A stretch of DNA of 64,000 bases, from positions 124,001 to 188,000 of the forward strand of contig NZ_CP047089.1 of the NCBI RefSeq assembly GCF_009937765.1, written 5' to 3'. Below the pieces are notes generated by a model. The model worked only from the letters and a program-made list of their open reading frames with translations. It did not search any database and was not told the DNA's origin. Below, in pieces: positions 9,218-16,658 of this stretch. Position 1 is the first letter of the stretch, and every line of letters begins with the position of its first letter. Source of the stretch: Bacillus pumilus (GTDB taxonomy: Bacteria; Bacillota; Bacilli; Bacillales; Bacillaceae). Position numbers and translations under genes: made by a program.

Positions 9218-10201
9218 TTAAAATTGATCTGCTGGAAAAACAATACCTGCATCTTTTCTTGCAGCATCAAGGACTTTCATGACGGAGAGACTTTCATCAA
9301 GCCATGCATAGCACTGTTCATGATTTTTTGTTTCAATGATGTGCTGAAAAGCCTCTGCTTCATAAAATAGGCGGTTTGAATTTGTTTGTGCATTGAGTGA
9401 GGTCACCTGATCATTCACATGGAGAAGTACTTCCTCGCAGCCATTCGCACCGTTTTTCACATGAATGAAGCCTTTTTCTCCTTGAATCAATGCAAAATTC
9501 ATGCTGCTTGTATCCTTACTGCCGACACTTGTTGCAATGAAATCATTGTAGGTGAAAGTCAAAACACCAGATGTATCTATGCCATTTGGGTGACGGTTTG
9601 CTTGGTAGCGAACCTGCTCCGGTGATCCGAAGAGATTCATGATGAAATGGACATTATAGATATTAATATCCATCAATGCTCCTCCTGAGAATTCAGGGTT
9701 AAAGACATTTGGCGTTTCGCCGGCTAGCAGCTGATTATATTTGCTTGAATATTGACTATAGTTGCATTGAACCAGTTTGATTTTACCTAACTGATGAAGG
9801 TGTTTTTTGATGAAATGATAGTTTGGCATATGAACGGTCGTAATGGCTTCAAATAGAAGAAGCTGCTTTTCCTTTGCGAGAGCGATTAAGGCTTCCAGCT
9901 CTTTGACATTTGAGGTGAAAGGCTTTTCGCAAATCACATGTTTTCCTTTTCTTAATGCAGCCGTAGCATGCTCACTATGTAATCGATTCGGTGATGCAAT
10001 ATAAACGGCTTCAATGTTTGGATCTTCTAGCATAGCCGTTAAATCTGTATAAGTCGTTTTTACACCAAATTTGTCTGCGACCTTCTTTGCCGTTGCTTCC
10101 TTTCTTGAATAGACGGCATGACAAGAAGCGCCGTCAAGCTGTTCAATCGCTTGCAAGAAGCTTTCCACAATCACACCTGTTCCAATGGTTGCAATGTTCA
10201 T
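9218..10201 (-). CDS. Gfo/Idh/MocA-family NAD(P)-dependent oxidoreductase (YulF-like)
   Basis: 327 residues from ATG 10201 (GGAAGGGG upstream); an in-frame start at 10234 lacks a ribosome site. The N-terminal Rossmann fold is seen in MNIATIGTGVIVESFL, and the family catalytic motif EKP occurs in HVICEKPFTSN (about residue 95). The C-terminal alpha/beta domain, GGALMDINIYNVHFIMNLFG, is the usual substrate-binding part. These enzymes oxidise or reduce sugars, inositols and related polyols; the substrate here is unknown. The protein is close in size and sequence feel to B. subtilis YulF, which I cannot verify. Confidence 0.8.
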   Translation of the reverse strand: MNIATIGTGVIVESFLQAIEQLDGASCHAVYSRKEATAKKVADKFGVKTTYTDLTAMLEDPNIEAVYIASPNRLHSEHATAALRKGKHVICEKPFTSNVKELEALIALAKEKQLLLFEAITTVHMPNYHFIKKHLHQLGKIKLVQCNYSQYSSKYNQLLAGETPNVFNPEFSGGALMDINIYNVHFIMNLFGSPEQVRYQANRHPNGIDTSGVLTFTYNDFIATSVGSKDTSSMNFALIQGEKGFIHVKNGANGCEEVLLHVNDQVTSLNAQTNSNRLFYEAEAFQHIIETKNHEQCYAWLDESLSVMKVLDAARKDAGIVFPADQF

Positions 10202-10300
10202 TCTACAAAACCCCTTCCACTCGTTTGATATCAAGTAAAGCTGTCTCTAGTATAACTGATGTTTGAATCGCACGCGCACTTGGCACCTGGGCGGAGAGGG

Positions 10301-10323
10301 GTGCCAGTGGCAAACACTGGCAC
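10301..10323. repeat. Perfect 9-bp inverted repeat between merR-like and oxidoreductase genes
   Basis: GTGCCAGTG, 5-base loop GCAAA, CACTGGCAC. No T run follows on either strand, so it is not a standard terminator. A further TGGCACC/GTGCC relation with 10280-10286 lets the region refold. It may be an operator or an RNA processing hairpin. Confidence 0.5.
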
Positions 10324-10343
10324 ATCTTTGGCAGCCCTTACAA

Positions 10344-10703
10344 TTAGCTGATGTTCGCTAATGTTTGTTTTGTTAACAATTGAATGGCAGCTTTCCTCTT
10401 CTTTAACTCATGAATGGAGTGTTGAATATCCTCCACTTTTTGTTCGAGCAGCTGTTCAGCTTCTGTCTTTGATTGTTTTTCAAATAGCGATTTGATAATT
10501 TCGCGAATTTCTTTGAGTGAGAAATCTAGTTTTCTTGCTTCTGTGATAAAGGATAGCATGAGTACATATTTTTTATCATATAAACGATAGCCGTTATGTG
10601 CTCTCTTTGGTTCGGGGAGCACACCCTCATTTTCATAAAAACGAATGGTTTCAATATGCACACCAGACATTTTTGACAATTTACCTCTAGTAAACGTAAT
10701 CAT
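10344..10703 (-). CDS. MerR-family transcriptional regulator
   Basis: 119 residues from ATG 10703, which follows AAGGAGGTG at ideal distance; the GTG at 10712 is inside that ribosome site. The N-terminal winged helix has the MerR pattern GKLSKMSGVHIETIRFYENE and NGYRLYDKKYV. Then comes a dimerising coiled coil (about 75-115). There is no cysteine pair at the C-terminus, so it is not a typical metal sensor; a small-molecule or stress role is more likely. The next gene downstream on the same strand is the oxidoreductase, about 140 bp away. Confidence 0.85.
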   Translation of the reverse strand: MITFTRGKLSKMSGVHIETIRFYENEGVLPEPKRAHNGYRLYDKKYVLMLSFITEARKLDFSLKEIREIIKSLFEKQSKTEAEQLLEQKVEDIQHSIHELKKRKAAIQLLTKQTLANIS

Positions 10704-10847
10704 TCCCTGCACCTCCTTTCTTTGCTATCCATCATACAATTAGAATTGCTAGTTTCAAAATATTCATTGGTGAACATTTGTTTTCATTTCCCCGTTGGAA
10801 TAGGGCAGAAACTCTATTTACAGCAGGATGAATAGAATACGATATAA

Positions 10848-10853
10848 TAGAGA
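10848..10853 (+). promoter_or_regulatory. Candidate -10 box in the merR-HAD gap (10704-11012)
   Basis: ACGATATAATAG contains TATAAT close to 10848. No clear -35 is seen. A second TTGACA-like TTTGACAATTTTG lies further down near 10860-10872. Otherwise the 308-bp gap is AT-rich and holds no recognised feature. Confidence 0.4.
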
Positions 10854-11012
10854 AGGCATTTGACAATTTTGTTACAGGTGAGAACAAGTAGACAGCGTGA
10901 TGAAAAAACGATAGGCTAAAATAGGTAAATAGTAATGATATAACCTGTCATCATCTAGATGATGGCTCAAAATAGTGCAGCACATGTTTTGCTGAGAAAA
11001 GGGGACCAGTGA

Positions 11013-11825
11013 ATGTATAAATTAGTTGCAATTGATATGGATGGTACGTTATTAAATGATCAACATATGGTGCCGGATGAGGTGTTTGAAGCCATTCAAC
11101 AGGCGAAAGCAGAGGGAGTTAAAATCGTATTATGTACAGGACGGCCGATTGGCGGAGTGCATCGCTATTTAGATGATCTTCAGCTCAATCAAGAGGGAGA
11201 TTATGTGATTGCCTACAATGGGGCGCTTGTCCAAAACAGTCACACAAATGAAGTGGTGTCAGAACTGACGTTATCCTATGAGGATTTAACTTCTTTATAT
11301 AAGCTGAGCCGTGAGCTCGATACACCGATGCATTATTTCGATTCAGCTCATTTGTACACACCGAACCGAGATATTAGTGAGTACACAGTACTTGAATCCT
11401 ATTTAACAAAGCTGCCGCTTAAATATTTACCTGTTGAAGAGGCAGATCCTTCAATGAGATTACCGAAGATGATGTATATTGATCAGCCAGAACGGTTAGA
11501 AAAGACGATACAAGCCATTCCATCTGAAGTGAAAGAAAAGTACATGATGGTGAAAAGTACAGATTTCTTCCTTGAAATCCTGCATCCTGAAGTCAGCAAA
11601 GGGAATGCCGTGAAGCTTCTAGCGAAAGAGCTGGGAATTGCTCGTGAAGAGGTCATGGCCATTGGTGACAATGGAAACGACGTATCGATGCTGGAATTTG
11701 CGGGATGCGGCGTTGCCATGGGAAATGCCATTGATGATGTCAAAGCAGTAGCAGATGTTGTGACAAAATCCAATAATGAAGCCGGAGTTGCCCATATCCT
11801 GCATGAATTAGTTTTAGGAAAATAA
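11013..11825 (+). CDS. HAD-superfamily sugar phosphatase, Cof/YidA type (YxeH-like)
   Basis: 270 residues, AAAGGGGACC before ATG. All HAD motifs are present: motif I DMDGTLL (residue 8-14), motif II T-G-R in LCTGRPIGG, motif III Lys in SKGNAVKLLA and motif IV GDNGNDVSML. A Cof-type C2 cap sits between motifs II and III. Relatives dephosphorylate sugar phosphates and other small phosphoesters in the cytoplasm. The length equals E. coli YidA and B. subtilis YxeH. It ends at a terminator that has been split by the 176-bp repeat element. Confidence 0.88.
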   Translation: MYKLVAIDMDGTLLNDQHMVPDEVFEAIQQAKAEGVKIVLCTGRPIGGVHRYLDDLQLNQEGDYVIAYNGALVQNSHTNEVVSELTLSYEDLTSLYKLSRELDTPMHYFDSAHLYTPNRDISEYTVLESYLTKLPLKYLPVEEADPSMRLPKMMYIDQPERLEKTIQAIPSEVKEKYMMVKSTDFFLEILHPEVSKGNAVKLLAKELGIAREEVMAIGDNGNDVSMLEFAGCGVAMGNAIDDVKAVADVVTKSNNEAGVAHILHELVLGK

Positions 11826-11833
11826 ACAAAAAG

Positions 11834-12063
11834 AGCGGTCTACCACTAAGGTAGCCGCTTCAGCGTGTAGACAAACCCTCGCATTCGTTGTCAGTCCTGC
11901 GCGCTGGTGCTCACGAATGTTATATTCGCTCCGCGCCAGTGCTCGTCCTTCCTAGACTGCAAAGGTTTTCTATCACGCTGAAAAGAAGACAAAGGGCTAA
12001 AATAAAAATCATTTTAGCCCTTTGTCAACAATCTGAAGCGGTCTACCACTAAGGTAGCCGCTT
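11834..12063. repeat. Terminator-nested repeat element, copy 1
   Basis: A terminator hairpin (GCGG-CTACC, ACTAA loop, GGTAG-CGC) occurs twice as an exact 27-bp direct repeat, at 11834-11860 and 12037-12063. Between the two lies a 176-bp element (11861-12036), also found at 44733-44909. Only the right-hand hairpin keeps the T run. The element begins TTCAGCGTG; an inverted copy CACGCTGAA is at 11974-11982. Its right part is a perfect 16-bp hairpin with GACAAAGGGCTAAAAT at 11988-12003. No open reading frame of note. It sits between two convergent genes. A dispersed repeat of about 190 bp is known from the B. subtilis 168 genome; identity with it is untested. Confidence 0.8.
11861..12036. mobile_element. 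176-bp MITE-like or RNA-encoding element, copy 1
   Basis: The inserted unit itself. It has short terminal complementarity TTCAG...CTGAA, internal arms CATTCGT/ACGAATG, and the strong hairpin near its right end. It differs from copy 2 at about six positions plus one base of length, by eye. No transposase is present, so movement would need help from elsewhere, or it may be a structured RNA spread by recombination. Confidence 0.6.
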
Positions 12064-12065
12064 TT

Positions 12066-13073
12066 TTATATGTGAGAGAAAAAGTAAACAAGCATCCGTC
12101 TGCTGCTCAAATTTGTCTTTTGCAGCATCGCCTTCACATGATCATGGACGGTATGGGTTGAAATAAATAAAGTACTGGCAATTTCCTTTGTAGACTGTCC
12201 TTTTAATAAGCAGTCGAGGACGTTCATCTCTCTTTCTGTCAGCTTGTACGTTTTTGCCGCATAAGGAAGAATATCATGGGTTTGAGCTCTCTTGATGTGA
12301 ATCATGACAGCCTCTTCCTGACCTGCTGCCTGCGCTAATCGAAATGCTTGAAGAGAGAGGAACAACCCCGTGGGCAATCTCGTCATGCTTGCCGCGGTTT
12401 GCTCAATATCGCCGTATAAAAGTTTTGCCCCTAATGCCCTAAACGGGCGCGGCATGATCGTTTTGTCATGGATTTGTTCAAAGGCTTGAAACGTCTGAAG
12501 CCAATGAAGACCTGTCTCATTTCCATAAAGAAGGTTGTAATCGTGCGAGAGAATGAGGAAGCCTTGTTGCTCCGCCGCCGCGTCTTCTTCCGTATCTCTT
12601 TTCTTGAAAAGTTCATCTCTTAGCTTGGCTGCAAGTCTTGGCGTTTGTTCGATGACCGCTTGGATCTCTTTTTCTTGAAAAGGTTGCTTGTCCTTTAGAC
12701 GATAGAGGCTGGCAATGCCCCAGCATTCCCCTTGGATCACAAGAGCTGCCCGCAATTCATCAGACCATCCATTAGGTAACAAAATGTCTTGGTAGCGCTC
12801 ACTACTAAGGTATTCTCCGCTTTGGACAAGGCTCGCAGCATGAACGGGGCCTTTGGCTAGCGTTTCATGCTGATGTACGTCCCTTTTTAAAAACTCATTT
12901 TGAAACAGCTGGTTATGAATGTCTTCAATCGGTTCATCTGTGAAGGAACCTGTCGAGAGGAGAGTGGCTGGATCAATGGTCGTGATACAGGCTGCATCAA
13001 AATCAAGGACGGCAGCAAGTTCGTCCCGAATGTGTTGTCTCAGCTGCTGAAAATGAGTGGCTGGATTGGTCAC
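12066..13073 (-). CDS. LuxR-family (NarL-type HTH) regulator with GAF-like N-terminus
   Basis: 335 residues, GTG start with GGAGGAG at good distance. The C-terminal ~65 residues are a LuxR helix-turn-helix: LTEREMNVLDCLLKGQSTKEIASTLFISTHTVHDHVKAML. The N-terminal ~150 residues read as a GAF-like sensory domain (LVIQGECWGIASLYRLKDKQPF). No response-regulator receiver domain is seen. It is divergent from the methyltransferase/dehydrogenase pair at 13.2 kb, with only 129 bp between the starts, so it probably controls them. The ligand is unknown. Confidence 0.82.
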   Translation of the reverse strand: MTNPATHFQQLRQHIRDELAAVLDFDAACITTIDPATLLSTGSFTDEPIEDIHNQLFQNEFLKRDVHQHETLAKGPVHAASLVQSGEYLSSERYQDILLPNGWSDELRAALVIQGECWGIASLYRLKDKQPFQEKEIQAVIEQTPRLAAKLRDELFKKRDTEEDAAAEQQGFLILSHDYNLLYGNETGLHWLQTFQAFEQIHDKTIMPRPFRALGAKLLYGDIEQTAASMTRLPTGLFLSLQAFRLAQAAGQEEAVMIHIKRAQTHDILPYAAKTYKLTEREMNVLDCLLKGQSTKEIASTLFISTHTVHDHVKAMLQKTNLSSRRMLVYFFSHI

Positions 13074-13202
13074 AGGATCTCCTCCTCAAAAATCCCCACT
13101 TTTAGGGATCGTGTTTTCTGTTGTCTCTTTTTACAATAAAGATGTCATATCGTTAGTGTACAGGAAACGATGTAAAGCGGAAAGGAATTGGAGGAGAAGG
13201 AC

Positions 13203-13910
13203 ATGAAAGAAAACCAGCATTGGCACGATCCCGTGGCTGAGTCATATGCAGCGACGATTGCCTATAAAGTACCCGGTTATCAGCTATTGCATGAGTTGAC
13301 AATAGACGTATTAGAAACTGAATTAAAGGGAGCGGCTTCCCGCATCTTGACTGTTGGAGCGGGTGGGGGCGAAGAGATCATCAACATGTTACAAAGAAAA
13401 GGAGATTGGCACATCACTGGGGTCGATCCGTCACCTTCTATGCTGGACATGGCGAAACAGCGGGTGGCACAGCTAGAAAAGGAGGCGCGTGTCACATGGC
13501 ATGAGGCTTCATTAGATACGGTTTCAGCTGAACCTGTTTACGATGCAGCGGTGAGCTTGCTTGTTATTCATTTTATAGAAAAGCGTCAGCTCTTTTTAGA
13601 GGAGGTTGCCCGTAGGCTTCAACCAGATGCGCCGTTTATGTTGGCATTTATACAGGGCGAGATGAAGTCCCATGCATTTCAACAGGAGCTTCACATGCTT
13701 TCTCTGTTCATGCAGCGACAAGGCTTAGAAAAAGATGTGTTTACGTCCTTTAAAAACAGGCTGGGACACACGACACACCCTGTTCCCGAGGAAGAAATAA
13801 AAGAGCATTTAATCAAAGCAGGATTTAAAGACATCAGACCTTACTTTCAGGCAGGAATGATCAAAGGTCTTGTTTGCAAGCGAGGTCGTAGAGAGGCGGA
13901 TGAGAAATGA
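13203..13910 (+). CDS. SAM-dependent class I methyltransferase
   Basis: 235 residues from ATG 13203, preceded by GGAGGAGAAGG; the TTG at 13188 overlaps that site and is not the start. Motif I (ILTVGAGGGEEI, about residue 45) binds S-adenosylmethionine; VDPSPSMLDMA and EASLDTV match motifs II and III. The acceptor substrate cannot be predicted. It is translationally coupled to the next gene: stop and start overlap in ATGA at 13907-13910. The divergent LuxR-type gene is the likely regulator. Confidence 0.85.
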   Translation: MKENQHWHDPVAESYAATIAYKVPGYQLLHELTIDVLETELKGAASRILTVGAGGGEEIINMLQRKGDWHITGVDPSPSMLDMAKQRVAQLEKEARVTWHEASLDTVSAEPVYDAAVSLLVIHFIEKRQLFLEEVARRLQPDAPFMLAFIQGEMKSHAFQQELHMLSLFMQRQGLEKDVFTSFKNRLGHTTHPVPEEEIKEHLIKAGFKDIRPYFQAGMIKGLVCKRGRREADEK

Positions 13911-15004
13911 GAACACAGGTGATGGTGATAGGCGGCTATGGACATGTTGGACAACAAATATGTCTTCAGCTAAGCGAAGTGTACCCCGGACAAATTGTTG
14001 CGGCAGGCAGAAGCTATGAGAAGGCAGTGAAGTTTTCACGCCAGACAAAAGGGAAGGTTCTTCCCTATCAATTAGATGTTAGTGAGCCGTTATTTTCGGA
14101 CTGGATGGATCAAACAAGGCTGGTAATTATGTGCCTTGATCAAGAAGACCCGTCATTTGCTGAAACAGTTCTCCGGTCAGGTATTGATTATATAGATATC
14201 TCTGCAAAAGGAGCGTACATGGAACAGGTGGCAAAGCTGGATCAGCAGCACATCGGTGCAACGGCTTTACTCAGTGTCGGTCTTGCGCCTGGCCTTACGA
14301 ATTTATTGGCAGCGAAAGCATCATCTATGCTCTCAACAGTGGATCAAATAGATATAGGGATTATGCTTGGATTGGGTGATCAGCATGGGAAAGCCGCCAT
14401 TGAATGGACGCTTGACAATGTCCATACTAACTATATGCTTACTGAGCATCATCAACGTAAAAGAGTCAAAAGCTTTACTGGAGGCAAGCGTATAGATTTT
14501 GGGGTGAAACTTGGAAAGAGGCAAGCCTATCAGTTCCCTTTCTCTGATCAGCAGACATTGCCTACGACGCTCAGCGTGCCTTCTGTGACGACAAGGCTTT
14601 GTTTTGATTCTCGCGTGGCAACTCGGGCATTTGCCTTCACAAGGAGCCTTGGAATGACGTCCCTTCTCACTGTTCCTAAAATCAAGGAAAGAGCCATTTC
14701 CATGATTCAATCGGCTCAAATGGGAACAGATCAATATGCAGTGAAAGTGGAGGCGACAGGGATGGAGAGGAACAAGGTTCATCAAGCAGCACTTGGAATA
14801 AAAGGGCATGATGAGTCTCAAGCCACAGCTCAAGTCGCCTCTGCTGCAACACTGCATTTATTGAGCAGGAGGTTTGAGACAGGTGTGTTTCATATCGAAC
14901 AATTATTTTCATTAGCGTATGAAAATGGTAATTTTGCGTTAGTGGATCAAAAAACGAAGGAAAAGCGTGGGTTAGCGCTGAAAGCCAGCCTTTTAACGGC
15001 ATAA
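13907..15004 (+). CDS. Saccharopine dehydrogenase-like NAD(P)-binding oxidoreductase
   Basis: 365 residues. The N-terminal Rossmann motif VMVIGGYGHVGQQICLQL and AAGRS are those of the saccharopine dehydrogenase NADP-binding domain. YIDISAKGAYMEQVAKLD and GLAPGLTNLLA also match that superfamily. The ATG overlaps the stop of the methyltransferase gene by 4 bp, so both are made from one mRNA and may act on one substrate. Real saccharopine dehydrogenase activity is unlikely in Bacillus lysine metabolism; the reaction is unknown. A hairpin without T run follows. Confidence 0.8.
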   Translation: MRTQVMVIGGYGHVGQQICLQLSEVYPGQIVAAGRSYEKAVKFSRQTKGKVLPYQLDVSEPLFSDWMDQTRLVIMCLDQEDPSFAETVLRSGIDYIDISAKGAYMEQVAKLDQQHIGATALLSVGLAPGLTNLLAAKASSMLSTVDQIDIGIMLGLGDQHGKAAIEWTLDNVHTNYMLTEHHQRKRVKSFTGGKRIDFGVKLGKRQAYQFPFSDQQTLPTTLSVPSVTTRLCFDSRVATRAFAFTRSLGMTSLLTVPKIKERAISMIQSAQMGTDQYAVKVEATGMERNKVHQAALGIKGHDESQATAQVASAATLHLLSRRFETGVFHIEQLFSLAYENGNFALVDQKTKEKRGLALKASLLTA

Positions 15005-15008
15005 AAGA

Positions 15009-15029
15009 AGACTAGCAGGTTGCTAGTCT
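15009..15029 (+). terminator. Weak terminator-like hairpin
   Basis: AGACTAGCA, GGT loop, TGCTAGTCT, perfect 9-bp stem just after the stop, but without a T run. Confidence 0.45.
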
Positions 15030-15178
15030 GGGTAACGAAATGAAAACATCTTCACTCTAAGATATGCGTCAGTTTAAAAGAATAGATCAGTCATGTGGCA
15101 GCTTTATTCATGTTCCCCTTTAAAAATAAGTTGTCCTCAATGTAAATGGCCGAGAGTGAAAAAGATTCGAATCGAGGA

Positions 15179-15223
15179 TTGTAGGCTGAAAGACTGAACT
15201 GATATAATGGTTACATTTTGTAA
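15179..15223 (+). promoter_or_regulatory. MFS gene promoter and palindrome
   Basis: TTGTAG (15179-15184), 18-bp spacer, TATAAT (15203-15208). Right after it is TTACA-TTT-TGTAA (15211-15223), a palindrome overlapping the expected start of transcription, a possible repressor site. Confidence 0.5.
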
Positions 15224-15248
15224 ATAAATCTCAAGTGGGTGTTTACAA

Positions 15249-16520
15249 GTGTTAGATACAGAACAAGATGTAATGAAGAATTATATAGATTCACCCCAAA
15301 AATTGAAAAAATTATTTAAACGAGTATTGTTCGTTGTCAGTCTATCGCAAATATTTGGAGGGGCTGGTATAGCCGCAGGAATTACGGTAGGTGCACTTTT
15401 AGCTCAACAAATGCTTGGAACTGAAGCCTATGCAGGAGTCCCAATCGCTTTATTTACTTTGGGGTCAGCTGGGTCAGCCTTCATTGTAGGAAAGCTTTCG
15501 CAACGTTATGGACGGCGCATCGGTTTATCGGCAGGTTTTGTTGCTGGAGGGCTAGGAGCAATTGGTGTAGTGATTGCAGCTATGATGAATAGTGTCATTT
15601 TACTATTTGCATCGCTCTTCATTTACGGCGCAGGAACAGCTACAAATTTACAAGCTCGTTATGCTGGGACTGACTTAGCGAATTCTAAACAACGTGCAAC
15701 TGCAATTAGTATGACAATGGTCATGACAACATTTGGAGCAGTAGCAGGTCCGAATTTAGTTGAAATGATGGGGGAATTAGCAGTATCAATTGGTGTTCCA
15801 GCACTTGCGGGTCCCTTTATTTTATCAGCAGCAGCATTTATTGTAGCAGGTCTTGTCCTTTTTATTCTGCTGCGTCCTGATCCGTTAGTCATTGCTCAAA
15901 AAATAGCAATTTACAAAGCAGAGCATGGGCATGGAAATCAACGAGATTCTGCTGATCAAAAAATAGATAGAAAAGGGCTTACAGTAGGTGCCGCGGTTAT
16001 GATCTTAACTCAAATCGTCATGGTTGCACTCATGACTATGACACCGGTGCATATGCAGCATCATGGTCATGGATTAGCCGAAGTGGGCATTGTGATTGGT
16101 TTTCATATAGGTGCGATGTATCTTCCTTCACCTATCACGGGTGTACTTGTAGATAAACTAGGACGAACAGCTATGAGCATAGCGTCGGGCATCACATTGT
16201 TACTTGCTGGTTTATTAGCAGCATTCGCACCAAGTGATTCAATGATTCTATTAATCATTGCTCTTTCTTTACTTGGATTGGGATGGAACTTTGGTTTAAT
16301 TAGTGGTACTGCTCAAATAGTTGATTCTACAGAACCATCAACCCGGGCAAAAACCCAAGGAACACTCGATGTTTTTGTTGCGTTAGCAGGTGCTTCTGGC
16401 GGCGCTCTTTCAGGAATGATCGTTGCGAATACGAGTTATGCTGCATTATCTTTAAGCGGAGGAATTTTATCGTTAATTCTCATACCCGTCATAGTTTGGT
16501 CTTTTAAAAGTAAAACATAA
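15249..16520 (+). CDS. Major facilitator superfamily transporter
   Basis: 423 residues with 12 predicted membrane segments in two halves and a hydrophilic central loop (about 215-245, rich in H, G, N, R, D, Q). The MFS loop 2-3 motif is visible as GKLSQRYGRRIGL, and the equivalent in the second half as GVLVDKLGRTAM. GTG start at 15249 with a weak ribosome site; ATG 15273 is an alternative. Probably a drug or metabolite exporter by family resemblance. The gene is AT-richer than its neighbours, with GCA/GGA/ATT-type codons, which may reflect separate ancestry. Confidence 0.8.
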   Translation: MLDTEQDVMKNYIDSPQKLKKLFKRVLFVVSLSQIFGGAGIAAGITVGALLAQQMLGTEAYAGVPIALFTLGSAGSAFIVGKLSQRYGRRIGLSAGFVAGGLGAIGVVIAAMMNSVILLFASLFIYGAGTATNLQARYAGTDLANSKQRATAISMTMVMTTFGAVAGPNLVEMMGELAVSIGVPALAGPFILSAAAFIVAGLVLFILLRPDPLVIAQKIAIYKAEHGHGNQRDSADQKIDRKGLTVGAAVMILTQIVMVALMTMTPVHMQHHGHGLAEVGIVIGFHIGAMYLPSPITGVLVDKLGRTAMSIASGITLLLAGLLAAFAPSDSMILLIIALSLLGLGWNFGLISGTAQIVDSTEPSTRAKTQGTLDVFVALAGASGGALSGMIVANTSYAALSLSGGILSLILIPVIVWSFKSKT

Positions 16521-16560
16521 TGCAGCTCCGAGCTGCAGATGCTCCTGCAATCCATCACAA

Positions 16561-16602
16561 AAAAAGACATGCCCCTAATCATGGGAAAGCATGTCTTTTT
16601 TA
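16561..16602. terminator. Terminator after the MFS gene
   Basis: AAAAAGACATGC / GCATGTCTTTTT perfect 12-bp stem around a 16-base loop; works on both strands, serving the convergent acyltransferase gene. Confidence 0.8.
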
Positions 16603-16658
16603 ATTTTCTATTATTAGTAGAGCAATTGCACAAATTGCTTCACAGGATGCTAGTCTTC

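Noticed and set aside
14333-14857. 174-codon minus-strand frame inside the saccharopine-type gene
   Set aside because: Antisense shadow, no ribosome site, no recognisable motif.
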